This document shows, in pieces, positions 9,282 through 18,282 of a DNA stretch of 64,000 nt. Below the pieces are notes generated by a model, which did no database searches, was not told the origin of the DNA, and saw nothing but the letters and a program-made list of their open reading frames with translations. The DNA is taken from NCBI GenBank assembly GCA_017962235.1, contig JAGCVS010000005.1, forward strand, positions 83,373-147,372. Direction: 5' to 3'. How positions within the stretch are numbered: the first letter of the stretch is position 1; the number at the start of each line of letters is the position of its first letter. A program made the translations under genes and the position numbers. This stretch comes from Bacteroidales bacterium. GTDB taxonomy: Bacteria; Bacteroidota; Bacteroidia; Bacteroidales; UBA932.

Positions 9282-10439
9282 ATGAGATTCAGATTCATAC
9301 CATTGATAGCCATAGTCCTTTGCTGCGCCTCCTGCGCAAATAAGGACTATGACATATCAGAGGGATTCAACAAAGAAATCACCCTCTTTGAGAACGGGAT
9401 ATCAGTGCCCATCGGCAGTGTGGGACCGTTCACAGTCAACTCCATTCTTGGAAAAGTCAGCGAAATGGAGGGCATAGGCAGTATGGTGGGAGAATATATC
9501 CATGTGGATGACGACGGTTTCTTATACTTTGAAGAGAACCACGATATCTTCAGGATGAACGTATATGAAATAGAAAAGGATTTAGGCGATGTGAGCACCG
9601 CCCAGACCTGGGACGCCGGATATCAATCTGGATATGTAGAAGGTATTGTGGGACTGATGCCTTACATCTGGCTCAAACCCGTTAACCAGAAACTGGTGAT
9701 TACCGCCACCAATCCGCTCCGCGGGGATGTCCATGCAAGTTGCTCCGCATCAGTATGGGTGTACACCGAAGATGATATGATTAATATTCCCATACCCGGA
9801 CTTGACGATTGCGTCATGCCCGGCAGGGCAACGGAAGAGATTCTGGCCATGGACCTTGACGAGAGTCTATCAATTCCGTGTTCCATGATAGCTTTTTCAG
9901 ATCTGACTCTTGACCTTCCGGCAATGCCTGTTTCCAAAGCAGACAAGACAGACAATCTGTTCTTCGCCTTTTCCTTCAATTACAGGTGCGGTATCGCCAT
10001 AACCGAGGAGTTTAACATCAATGCCGGAGAGATTTCTACCGGACGGATTGATCTGGAAATAGGCAAATACCTTCTGAAAAAGTGCCAGGTTACGGTTGAG
10101 ATAGAGAACACTCTTCCCCTTTCAGCAACTGTCAGCGGTTTCAAGGTGCTTAAACCCCGCGCAGGCAAAGAAGAGGAGGCAGTGGTGGATGATAATATCG
10201 TGATTGATGCCGATATCACTGTTCCGGGCGGTTCGCCTGAGAATCCAGCTACCACTACTGCCGTCATCTCCATAGAAGCAAAAGAGGGCACCATCCCCGA
10301 CATTCCGGAGGTGCTCCTGAGTCTGGTCCTGAATGGCCAGGCCGGCCTCGGAGACGTTGCCCTCAACACCAGCCAGGGCCTTACCGTGAAATCATCATCT
10401 GCCAAACTTACCGGCGGAATAACCATCCCCATAAAGTAG
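9282..10439 (+). CDS. Lipoprotein of unknown function
   Basis: The protein has 385 residues. The signal peptide ends in a lipobox with Cys18 (LCCASC), followed by Ala-Asn-Lys, so it should be a lipid-anchored protein of the outer or inner membrane. The remainder is beta-rich with repeated hydrophobic strands and proline-containing turns, which suggests immunoglobulin-like or adhesin-like domains, but no family is recognised. It lies between the small barrel and the DUF5723 protein with gaps of 15 and 6 bases, so the three are probably one operon. Confidence 0.7.
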   Translation: MRFRFIPLIAIVLCCASCANKDYDISEGFNKEITLFENGISVPIGSVGPFTVNSILGKVSEMEGIGSMVGEYIHVDDDGFLYFEENHDIFRMNVYEIEKDLGDVSTAQTWDAGYQSGYVEGIVGLMPYIWLKPVNQKLVITATNPLRGDVHASCSASVWVYTEDDMINIPIPGLDDCVMPGRATEEILAMDLDESLSIPCSMIAFSDLTLDLPAMPVSKADKTDNLFFAFSFNYRCGIAITEEFNINAGEISTGRIDLEIGKYLLKKCQVTVEIENTLPLSATVSGFKVLKPRAGKEEEAVVDDNIVIDADITVPGGSPENPATTTAVISIEAKEGTIPDIPEVLLSLVLNGQAGLGDVALNTSQGLTVKSSSAKLTGGITIPIK

Positions 10440-10445
10440 CCTGCC

Positions 10446-11795
10446 ATGAAAAAGAAGATCATCATGTTCGCAGCGCTGGCGCTGATTGCACTCAGTATGC
10501 ACGCTCAGAGCTTCCAGCAGGCTCTTTTCCTGGACGGATACCGCCTGGGTTACCGTTACAATCCTGCCCTTCAGAACGAATCGGGCTTTTTGAGCGTAGG
10601 CCAGTTTGCCAATCAGACCCGCAATAACTTTGGTGCGGCCAGCTTCCTTTATCCCCGCGACGGAGAAGTGGTTACAGCCCTCCACTCCAGCGTTACTGCA
10701 GACGAATTCCTGGGCAGCCTTCAAGACGACAACCGCTTTACAAGCAACATAGACTACAGCCTGTTCTCCTTCGGCTGGAAGAAAGACAAGGCATACCACA
10801 CCATTGAGGCCAACATACGGGCGGCTTACGGCGCCTCCATCCCCAAGGAGATATTCGCCATTGCCAAACTCGGTACCGGAGATGGGGCCTATGATGTATC
10901 CGGCATGAATGTCTGGGGCAATGTGATGGCAGAACTGGCATACGGTTTCTCCTATAAGTTCTCCGACATCATCTCCGTAGGTGCGCGTGCCAAGCTTCTG
11001 GTGGGCATAGAATCCCTCAACTACAATGTCACCAAGTTTGACATGACCTGCTCTGAGGATGCTTATCAGGCAGACATAGAGGCCAATCTGGACTTTACCA
11101 GCCGCTGGAAAAAGGTCCGCACCAACGATGATGGCTACATGAACTTCCTGGACCTGAGCTCAAAGGATCGCTGGAAACTCCCTTCCGGTGCTGGTCTGGC
11201 AGTTGACCTTGGTGTCACCGTTACCCCTCTGGAAGGTCTCACCCTCTCTGCATCCATGCTCGATCTGGGCGGCATGCTATGGTACTACGGCAACTGCGGC
11301 AAGTCACAGGGCACAACCACCTTCACCGGCATCCAGAGCCTTACCATGGAAGAACTCCAGGAGGGCAAGATAATGGATAAGTTCTCAGATGTAAAAGACA
11401 GCTTCCTCAACTCTCTGAAGCTGAAAGCCTTAGACGATAAAACTGTACTCGAGGGCATTCCGTTCAACATCAACCTGGGCGCCAAGTATGAAATGCCCTT
11501 CTACAGGGCACTGGCCATCGGCTCCACCGCCAATTACATCAGCGGCAGAAGCATGACCTACCGCGAGGTGCGCGGCGTGCTGGCATGGAATCCGTGCGCC
11601 TGCTTTGGCATAACCGGCAATTACGGCACCGGCACCCACGGCCAGGTGTGGAGCTGCGCCCTTAGCGCAGCGGTGTGCAAATTCCATATGACTGCCGCAT
11701 ACAGCAACGGCTTTGGAGGCACCATACCCTACAGCAGCACTCCCCTGCAACCCAACAACAAGATGCTCACCGTGGGCCTGACCTACGACTTATAG
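10446..11795 (+). CDS. DUF5723-type outer-membrane beta-barrel protein
   Basis: The 449-residue product has a signal peptide (MKKKIIMFAALALIALSMHA, then QS). The mature start, with LFLDGYRLGYRYNPALQNESGFLSVG, is the pattern of the DUF5723 family, which is predicted to form a large outer-membrane barrel related to PorV/FadL-like proteins in Bacteroidota. It ends TVGLTYDL, with a hydrophobic C-terminal strand. The function is unknown. It is the last of the exported-protein cluster and lies 12 bases before the (p)ppGpp synthetase gene, so read-through into the stress genes is possible. Confidence 0.72.
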   Translation: MKKKIIMFAALALIALSMHAQSFQQALFLDGYRLGYRYNPALQNESGFLSVGQFANQTRNNFGAASFLYPRDGEVVTALHSSVTADEFLGSLQDDNRFTSNIDYSLFSFGWKKDKAYHTIEANIRAAYGASIPKEIFAIAKLGTGDGAYDVSGMNVWGNVMAELAYGFSYKFSDIISVGARAKLLVGIESLNYNVTKFDMTCSEDAYQADIEANLDFTSRWKKVRTNDDGYMNFLDLSSKDRWKLPSGAGLAVDLGVTVTPLEGLTLSASMLDLGGMLWYYGNCGKSQGTTTFTGIQSLTMEELQEGKIMDKFSDVKDSFLNSLKLKALDDKTVLEGIPFNINLGAKYEMPFYRALAIGSTANYISGRSMTYREVRGVLAWNPCACFGITGNYGTGTHGQVWSCALSAAVCKFHMTAAYSNGFGGTIPYSSTPLQPNNKMLTVGLTYDL

Positions 11796-11807
11796 TTATT
11801 TGGACTT

Positions 11808-12902
11808 ATGGCAGAAACACAGCTTGACCCCCACACCCAGGAACTGCTTGAGCAGTATCGCTCCCTGCTGCCTGTCTATTCACAGATGGCGGAGGTAATC
11901 CCCGAGAAACTCAAGGGATTCTTTGAAGAGGCGGGATTCATTGTGGCCGCCGTGGAGCACCGTGTCAAGACAGAATCGTCTCTGGCGGGCAAACTGAAGC
12001 TCAAAGGAAGCAAATACGCCAGCATCTTCGATATCACCGACATCATCGGCCTGCGCGTAATCACGTTTTACGGAGATGATGTGGATAAGGTGGCATCGGT
12101 GCTGGAACGCCTCTTCGAGATTGACTGGGAGAACTCCGTGGACAAGCGAAAGGCGCATGAGACCGACAGCTTCGGCTACCTCTCGCTGCACTATATCTGC
12201 CGCATTCCGGAATCTGCCTACACCGACCCGGACCACCCGGAGCTCAACAAGATCCGCTTTGAAGTTCAGATGCGCTCTGTGCTGCAGCACGCCTGGGCCA
12301 ACATGAACCATGACACCGGATACAAGAGCGGCGTGGAGATTCCCAGCATTTACGTGCGTAGCCTCAGCCGCTTGGCGGGCATCCTGGAGCTGGTGGACGA
12401 TGAGTTCAGCCGCATCCGCCGCGAGCTGGCCGATTACCGCCGCAACGTGCAGAAGCTGGTGGCGTCTGGCAATCTGGGCGAGGTACAGCTGGACGGCGAT
12501 TCCTTCCGCAGTTATATCGCCATAGGTCCCTTTGACCGCCTCAACCGCCGTATCGCCTCCATCAACCAGGCTGAGGTGCAGCAGGTGGACCTGTCCGCAT
12601 TCCTGCCGCTGTTCAAGGCCATAGGCTTCCTGACACTGGGCGATATCGACTCTCTTATAAAGAATTTCTCAGATGCAGCATATCAGATTGCATGCTTCCA
12701 GCTGGGGCTCACCGATATTGACATCCTCTCCTCTTCGCTTGCACCGCAGGATCTCTGCACCGCATATATTTTGAAAAACGGCGGCGGCCGCATCGGTCTC
12801 AAGATGATGCTGGACACCCTCAACGGGCCTGACGAATACAACGATGCCATGGCCGGCTTCCTTGTGGAGCAGTGCAAGGACCTGCCGTTCATGAACCAGT
12901 AG
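11808..12902 (+). CDS. RelA/SpoT synthetase-domain protein, (p)ppGpp synthetase without hydrolase domain
   Basis: The 364-residue protein carries only the synthetase domain of RelA/SpoT (about 40-180). Visible motifs are HRVKTESSLAGKLKLKG (51-67, ATP- and GDP/GTP-binding lysines), ITDIIGLRV with Asp78 as a metal ligand, FGYLSLHY and FEVQMRS with catalytic Glu152. There is no N-terminal HD domain and no TGS or ACT domain. The C-terminal half (about 230-364) is a helical extension of unknown role, longer than in the small synthetases YjbM and YwaC. It should transfer pyrophosphate from ATP to GDP or GTP. The next gene, three bases away, encodes the matching hydrolase. Confidence 0.9.
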   Translation: MAETQLDPHTQELLEQYRSLLPVYSQMAEVIPEKLKGFFEEAGFIVAAVEHRVKTESSLAGKLKLKGSKYASIFDITDIIGLRVITFYGDDVDKVASVLERLFEIDWENSVDKRKAHETDSFGYLSLHYICRIPESAYTDPDHPELNKIRFEVQMRSVLQHAWANMNHDTGYKSGVEIPSIYVRSLSRLAGILELVDDEFSRIRRELADYRRNVQKLVASGNLGEVQLDGDSFRSYIAIGPFDRLNRRIASINQAEVQQVDLSAFLPLFKAIGFLTLGDIDSLIKNFSDAAYQIACFQLGLTDIDILSSSLAPQDLCTAYILKNGGGRIGLKMMLDTLNGPDEYNDAMAGFLVEQCKDLPFMNQ

Positions 12903-12905
12903 AAT

Positions 12906-13490
12906 ATGGCAAACAAACCCCTCAACACAGATTTGCTGGACCGCGCGATTGTATTTGCGGTGAAGGCCCACGCCGGCACTGAGCGCCGCGGAAAGGGCTT
13001 CCCCTATATCGTGCATCCGATGGAGGCAGTAGAGATTGTGGCCACCATGACCTCCGACCAGGAACTTCTGGCGGCCGCAGCGCTGCACGACACTGTTGAG
13101 GATACCGATGTCACCGTGGAGCAGATCCGCGCAGAATTCGGAGACCGGATTGCCAATCTGGTAGCCGCAGAGAGCGACACCTTTGTGGCCGGACTCAGCG
13201 AGCAGGAGAGCTGGCACGCACGCAAGCAAGCGGCGATTGACCGTCTGGCCAAGGCGCCCCACGACGCCAAGATTGTGGCGTTGGGCGACAAACTCTCCAA
13301 CATGCGGGCCATCGCACGCGACTATGCAGTGCAGGGCGATGCTTTCTGGAACCTTTTCCATGTCACCGACCGTTCAGAGCACGAATGGCACTACCGTGGC
13401 CTCGCGGAATCGCTCTGGGAGCTTTCCGACACATTTGCCTATAAAGAATTTGCTCGACTGATCAATCAGGTTTTTGATGGACGCGATTAA
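12906..13490 (+). CDS. Small HD-domain (p)ppGpp hydrolase (MESH1/SpoT hydrolase type)
   Basis: The 194-residue protein is an HD hydrolase of the RelA/SpoT type: His37 (YIVHP), His61-Asp62 with the following Glu65-Asp66 (HDTVED), and Asp128 in GDKLSNM, the ligand set for Mn2+ in MESH1 and the hydrolase half of SpoT. It would remove the 3'-pyrophosphate of (p)ppGpp. It follows the synthetase gene after three bases and overlaps the kinase gene by 14 bases. The pair looks like the two halves of a bifunctional RSH enzyme coded as separate proteins. Other nucleotides (for example NADPH for animal MESH1) cannot be ruled out as substrates. Confidence 0.88.
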   Translation: MANKPLNTDLLDRAIVFAVKAHAGTERRGKGFPYIVHPMEAVEIVATMTSDQELLAAAALHDTVEDTDVTVEQIRAEFGDRIANLVAAESDTFVAGLSEQESWHARKQAAIDRLAKAPHDAKIVALGDKLSNMRAIARDYAVQGDAFWNLFHVTDRSEHEWHYRGLAESLWELSDTFAYKEFARLINQVFDGRD

Positions 13491-14307
13491 GATATCCATG
13501 GACGATTACGTCCTCTCCGGAGGCGGCGCCAACGGCGAGAGCTACGACCACCGCAGCGACCCTTCCGTGATGCTTAAGCTCTACTTCCCGGGCAAGATAC
13601 AGCAGCCCCTGGACGAGATGATGCTGGCCCGCAAGGTATACGAAATGGGCATCCCCACTCCGGAACCCGGCGATTATGTCGTTACTGAAGACGGCCGCTA
13701 CGGCATCCGCTTCAAGCGCATCGCGGGCAAGAAGTCATACTCCCGCGCCACCGCAGACGAGCCGGAGAAAGTGGCGCAATTCGCCGCGGAGTTCGCGCAG
13801 ATGTGCCGCCGGCTGCACTCTACCCATATTGACACATCGGCCTTCGAGAACGTAAAAGAGCGCTATTTTCGCCTGATGGCAGACAATCCGTTCTTCTCCG
13901 CGGCAGAGAAGGACAAACTTGGCCGGTTCATAGCCGACACACCCGATGAGGATACCGCCGTGCACGGTGACCTGCAATACAGCAATGCGATTTTTGTGGG
14001 CGACAAACGGTACTTTATAGACCTTGGCGACTTCTGCTGGGGCAACCATCTGTTTGATGTGGCAATGGTATACCTTTGCTGCTGCCTAAGCGACGAAGCT
14101 TTCATACTTGAGACATTCCACATGCCCAAGTCCCTTTCTACCGCCTTCTGGCAGGAATTCGCCCCCGTCTATTTTGGCGCTGGCATCCCCCTGAAGGAGA
14201 TTGAAGAGCAGATACGGCCCTATGCCGGACTCAAGACACTTATCATTGAGCGCGACACAAAGCAGCCGATGCCGGAGTTCCGCGCCGCCCTTGCCTCCAT
14301 TCTATGA
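13477..14307 (+). CDS. APH-like small-molecule kinase (TIGR02172-like)
   Basis: The 276-residue product (ATG at 13477; a TTG sits just before it) has the phosphotransferase fold of aminoglycoside kinases: catalytic loop HGDLQYSN (163-170, Asp165 and Asn170) and metal-binding segment FIDLGDF (Asp182 and Asp185). The N-terminal GGGANGESYDH loop replaces the usual nucleotide-binding glycine loop. It resembles the TIGR02172 family, first described as a paralogous family in rumen bacteria and of unknown substrate. It overlaps the hydrolase gene by 14 bases and the PP2C gene by 4 bases, so it links the stringent-response pair and the partner-switch genes in one operon. Confidence 0.78.
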   Translation: MDAIKISMDDYVLSGGGANGESYDHRSDPSVMLKLYFPGKIQQPLDEMMLARKVYEMGIPTPEPGDYVVTEDGRYGIRFKRIAGKKSYSRATADEPEKVAQFAAEFAQMCRRLHSTHIDTSAFENVKERYFRLMADNPFFSAAEKDKLGRFIADTPDEDTAVHGDLQYSNAIFVGDKRYFIDLGDFCWGNHLFDVAMVYLCCCLSDEAFILETFHMPKSLSTAFWQEFAPVYFGAGIPLKEIEEQIRPYAGLKTLIIERDTKQPMPEFRAALASIL

Positions 14308-16490
14308 AAAACGTAGACAACAATAGAAAATCGTATCTGCGTCGGTCCACATGGGCCGGCCTGATGCTTGTGCTTGTCGCCGGGCTTACGCTTGCAGCCA
14401 CCTCTCTTATCCAGTACTACTATTCCAAGAAAGGGATTGTGGCGGAGGCTACCAAACGGGCAGAAACCCAGCTGGAGGCCACACGGTACAGGGTTATGGA
14501 TGTGATAGACCAGACCGAGGCGGCGGTACGCAACAGCCTCTGGATTGCACAGTGGTGCCTGGATGTTCCCGACAGCCTCTCCCGCGTATGCCAACGCGTG
14601 GTTGAGGGCAACCCGGTTGTAGTGGGCTCTACAGTGGCTCTTGTACCGGGGCACAGCCGCCGGTATCCGCTCTACGCCCCGTATGTCTGCCGGGAAGCCG
14701 ACACAATCGCCTTCAAGACTCTGGCCACGGCAGATTATGACTACCCTTCCCAGGAATGGTTTGTAAAACCGCTTGAGACCGGAAGCGGCTACTGGTCTGA
14801 ACCCTATATAGACGAAGGCGGCGGCGAAATATTGATGACCACATATTCCGAACCCGTCAGCGACAGATATGGCAGGCAGGCTGCAGTCATTACCGGAGAC
14901 ATCTCCCTGGAATGGCTTGCAGACTTCACCGGACACATTGATATTTACCCAAACGCCATCTGCCTGATGACAAGCCGCACCGGACACCTGATGATGAGCC
15001 CGGAACAGGACCAGGCGCTGCAGCAGTCTGTCGCAGAAGGTGTTGACGTATTCCGTGAAAGCGAAGAATTCAAACAATTGCAGCAGGCAATGTTGAGTGG
15101 CGAATCGGGCAACGCGGTGTTGACTGCCGGAAAAATAAAGCGTTTTACATTCTATGCCCCCATTGAGCGCACAGGATGGTTTATGTGCATCGTGATTCCC
15201 GAAGATGACATCTTTGGGAGTATCCGCAAAACCGACCGTATAGTCAAGTTGCTTCAGGCCCTGGGTCTGCTTATGCTGATTCTGATTCTCCAGGCCCTGG
15301 TCCGCAGCCAGTCCAAATACAGGACTCTTAACAAGAACAAGGAAAAGATAGAGAACGAGCTTCACATTGCGAGCTCCATCCAGATGTCCATGATTCCCCA
15401 GGTATTCCCTCCCTTCCCGGAGAGGCACGACCTGGACATCGCCGCGGATATCGTCCCCGCCAAAGAGGTGGGCGGTGACCTGTACGACTATTTCATCCGT
15501 GACGAGAAGTTCTTCTTCTGCCTGGGAGACGTGAGTGGGAAAGGCATTCCGGCATCACTGGTGATGGCGGTGACCCGCAGCATGTTCCGCACCCTCTCCG
15601 CCCACGAAGACAGCCCCAGCGTTATACTGTCCAACCTCAACAACAGTCTGGCCGCCGCCAATGAGACCGACATGTTCGTGACCTTCTTCTTGGGTGTGCT
15701 GAACCTCACCGACGGCCATCTGACATACTGCAACGCCGGCCATAATCCCCCCATGATCCTCACCGATTCCATCGTGACCCTGCCGGTGGAGGCCAATCTC
15801 CCGCTGGGTGTGCTCAAGGGGATGGATTTTGTTGAACAGGAGGTACAGATGCATTACGACGATGCATTGTTCCTGTATACCGACGGCCTCTCGGAGGCGG
15901 AGAACCTTGCGCATGAGCAGTTTGGCGTATATCGGATAGAGGCCGCCCTCCACGGGCGCAAGAATGCCTTTGACCATCTGAAGAACATGCAGAAGCATGT
16001 CACCGACTTTGTGGGGAACGCTCCCCAGAGCGACGATTTGACAATGCTGTTCCTCCACTATCTGGGATGCGAGACAACCGCTTCAGAGCACAGGATTACG
16101 CTGGATAACGAAGTATCTCAGATTTCGCGTCTGGCCAGTTTCATGGATGACGTCTGCGAAAACACCGGCCTGGATAGCGGTGTTGCCATGAACCTCAACC
16201 TGGCCATAGAAGAGGCGGTGACAAACGTCGTGCTCTATGCTTATCCAAAGGGGACCCACGGTACCGTGGATATCACCGCAGTCAAAAACGACGGCTCCCT
16301 TGAATTCACTATCACAGACGGCGGCGTTCCGTTTGACCCTACTGCCGCCCCGGAGCCCGACATAAGCGCATCGGTGGAAGACCGCCCGATTGGAGGTCTC
16401 GGCATCCATCTGGTGCGGACAATCATGGACAAAGTTTCATACGAATATAAAGACGGCAAGAATATCCTTACCCTGATCAAAAACCTGTAA
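14304..16490 (+). CDS. Membrane PP2C (RsbU/SpoIIE-type) phosphatase fused to an RsbW-type HATPase domain
   Basis: This 728-residue protein has a membrane segment (about 17-37), an extracytoplasmic Cache-like sensor (about 45-310), a second membrane segment (about 313-333), a PP2C phosphatase domain (about 350-585) and a histidine-kinase-type ATPase domain (about 595-728). PP2C motifs are VGGDLYDY (389-396), GDVSGKG (408-414), TDGLSEAEN (526-534) and SDDL (576-579). ATPase motifs are NLAIEEAVTNVVLYAYP (632-648), DGGVPFD (672-678) and GGLGIHLV (697-704). Phosphatase and anti-sigma-like kinase in one chain imply a complete switch that dephosphorylates and phosphorylates the STAS protein encoded five bases downstream. 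The signal sensed is unknown. Confidence 0.9.
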   Translation: MKNVDNNRKSYLRRSTWAGLMLVLVAGLTLAATSLIQYYYSKKGIVAEATKRAETQLEATRYRVMDVIDQTEAAVRNSLWIAQWCLDVPDSLSRVCQRVVEGNPVVVGSTVALVPGHSRRYPLYAPYVCREADTIAFKTLATADYDYPSQEWFVKPLETGSGYWSEPYIDEGGGEILMTTYSEPVSDRYGRQAAVITGDISLEWLADFTGHIDIYPNAICLMTSRTGHLMMSPEQDQALQQSVAEGVDVFRESEEFKQLQQAMLSGESGNAVLTAGKIKRFTFYAPIERTGWFMCIVIPEDDIFGSIRKTDRIVKLLQALGLLMLILILQALVRSQSKYRTLNKNKEKIENELHIASSIQMSMIPQVFPPFPERHDLDIAADIVPAKEVGGDLYDYFIRDEKFFFCLGDVSGKGIPASLVMAVTRSMFRTLSAHEDSPSVILSNLNNSLAAANETDMFVTFFLGVLNLTDGHLTYCNAGHNPPMILTDSIVTLPVEANLPLGVLKGMDFVEQEVQMHYDDALFLYTDGLSEAENLAHEQFGVYRIEAALHGRKNAFDHLKNMQKHVTDFVGNAPQSDDLTMLFLHYLGCETTASEHRITLDNEVSQISRLASFMDDVCENTGLDSGVAMNLNLAIEEAVTNVVLYAYPKGTHGTVDITAVKNDGSLEFTITDGGVPFDPTAAPEPDISASVEDRPIGGLGIHLVRTIMDKVSYEYKDGKNILTLIKNL

Positions 16491-16495
16491 AAGAT

Positions 16496-16798
16496 ATGGA
16501 AGTCATTATTTCTAAAGAGAACAAGTTAGTTACAGCCGCACTTGTGGGCCGGCTTGACACTCCCGCATCCCAGGAGATTGCACCGCAGATTGAAAGTCTC
16601 AAGGCCGATGCTGCCGGGACCATCGTTCTGGACTGCAGCCAGTTGAGTTATATTTCCAGCTCCGGCCTCAGGATTTTCCTGTCGCTGCGCAAAGCCGCTG
16701 CAGAGAAAGGCGGGAAAGTGATTGTACGCAACATCAGCAATGAGATCCGCAGTGTGTTCATGATGACCGGATTCCTCAACCTCTTTGAGATTCAATGA
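16496..16798 (+). CDS. STAS-domain anti-sigma factor antagonist (RsbV/SpoIIAA type)
   Basis: This 100-residue protein is a single STAS domain. The regulatory site is YISSSGLRIF (52-61); Ser55 or Ser56 aligns with the phosphorylated serine of SpoIIAA and RsbV. It follows the PP2C-HATPase gene after five bases, the expected partner arrangement: the HATPase domain would phosphorylate it and the PP2C domain would reverse this. No sigma factor gene is nearby, so the downstream target is unknown. Its stop codon overlaps the antiporter start by four bases. Confidence 0.93.
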   Translation: MEVIISKENKLVTAALVGRLDTPASQEIAPQIESLKADAAGTIVLDCSQLSYISSSGLRIFLSLRKAAAEKGGKVIVRNISNEIRSVFMMTGFLNLFEIQ

Positions 16799-18282
16799 TT
16801 CCGCTCTCTCTCTTCTCGGTGAGTCTGCTGTCGGAGCACCTGCTCCTGCTGCTGTCCATACTGATCTTCGCAGCTATCCTGGTGATGAAAGTGGGGACCC
16901 GCTTTGGCGTACCGTCCCTGCTGCTTTTCCTTATCCTAGGTATGGTTGCAGGGGCCGACGGACTCGGTCTACATTTCGAGGACTACAGGGGCGCCGAGGA
17001 GATTGGGCATTTCGCCCTCACAATCATCCTGTTCACAGCAGGTCTGGAGACATCGTTCAAGCAGACACGGCCGGTAGTAAGGCATGGAGTCCTGCTCTCT
17101 ACGCTGGGAGTGCTGCTCACAGTACTCTTTACCGGAGTATTCATCTATTTGATACTTGGCAAGCTGTACGGAGCGCCCATACTCGGTTGCTTTTTGCTGG
17201 CCGCAATCATGGGCTCCACCGATTCCGCATCGGTATTCTCAATCCTGCATGGCAAGCGGATGCATCTCAGGGAGAACCTGGGCCCCATGCTGGAGCTCGA
17301 GTCCGGTAGCAACGACCCCATGGCATACACTCTGACCATTATCCTGGCCCAGATTGTTGCATCTTCAAACGCCGCCACGGAACCTGCCGGATCAATGATT
17401 CTTTCAGGATTGGGGATACTTGCGCTGCAAATCGTCGTAGGCCTGATTATCGGTATCATTGTGGGATATTCCGCCACCTGGTTCCTGAACAGAGTCAAGC
17501 TACCCGGCACCTCCCTGTATTCTATATTGATTCTCAGCATAGGGTTCTTTGCCAACGGCATCGCCGGTATTTTGCACGGTAACGGTCTGCTGGCGCTTTA
17601 CATAGTCGCCATCATTATCGGCAACAGAACCAAACTGCCCGGCAGAAAAGAGATTCTCAGCTTCTTTGACGGAATGACCTGGCTCATGCAACTGGTGATG
17701 TTCCTGATGCTGGGTCTGCTGGCACGGCCGTCACAGATGCTGCAGTGGCTGCTGCCCGCGCTCCTGATAGGTGTGCTCATGATGTTTGTGGCGCGGCCCG
17801 CCAGCGTATTGCTGTGCCTGCTCCCCTTCAGAAAGCTTTCATTCAGGGCCAAGATATTCACCTCATGGGTCGGTCTGAAAGGTGCCGGTCCCATCCTCTT
17901 TGCACTCACCCCGGTACTCGCAGGACTGCAAGACGCCTCCGAGATGTTCAACATAGTGTTCATTATAACCCTGTTCTCTCTGCTGGTTCAGGGCATGACC
18001 CTGGACCCCATGGCCCGCTGGCTGCGCCTCAGCTACAGTGAAGACCCCATTGCGGAGACATTCGGCATGGAGATTCCGGATGAGATGGGCCTGCTGCGCG
18101 ACCATACGGTTTGTGCAGAAGACCTGGAACGGGGGGCAACCCTGCGCGATATGAACCTGCCCCACGGCATCCGGGTCATTATGGTGCGGCGCGGCGACAA
18201 GTTCCTTGTCCCGCACGGGAGCATGGCCCTGCACGAAGGCGACCGACTGGTTATTTTAATGGGAGAATCCGATGATGAATAA
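16795..18282 (+). CDS. CPA1-type K+/H+ or Na+/H+ antiporter with C-terminal RCK_C domain (NhaP2/CvrA-like)
   Basis: The 495-residue product has about 12-13 membrane segments (8-395), with the CPA1 exchange-site features GSTDSASVFSIL (about 140-150) and ESGSNDPMAY (about 165-174, Asn-Asp ion site). A cytoplasmic TrkA/RCK-C regulatory domain forms the end (about 405-495), ending GDRLVILMGESDDE. The closest architecture is NhaP2 (CvrA), which exports K+ in exchange for protons. It is translationally coupled to the STAS gene through an ATGA overlap, so ion homeostasis may be linked to the phosphatase switch. Confidence 0.88.
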   Translation: MIPLSLFSVSLLSEHLLLLLSILIFAAILVMKVGTRFGVPSLLLFLILGMVAGADGLGLHFEDYRGAEEIGHFALTIILFTAGLETSFKQTRPVVRHGVLLSTLGVLLTVLFTGVFIYLILGKLYGAPILGCFLLAAIMGSTDSASVFSILHGKRMHLRENLGPMLELESGSNDPMAYTLTIILAQIVASSNAATEPAGSMILSGLGILALQIVVGLIIGIIVGYSATWFLNRVKLPGTSLYSILILSIGFFANGIAGILHGNGLLALYIVAIIIGNRTKLPGRKEILSFFDGMTWLMQLVMFLMLGLLARPSQMLQWLLPALLIGVLMMFVARPASVLLCLLPFRKLSFRAKIFTSWVGLKGAGPILFALTPVLAGLQDASEMFNIVFIITLFSLLVQGMTLDPMARWLRLSYSEDPIAETFGMEIPDEMGLLRDHTVCAEDLERGATLRDMNLPHGIRVIMVRRGDKFLVPHGSMALHEGDRLVILMGESDDE

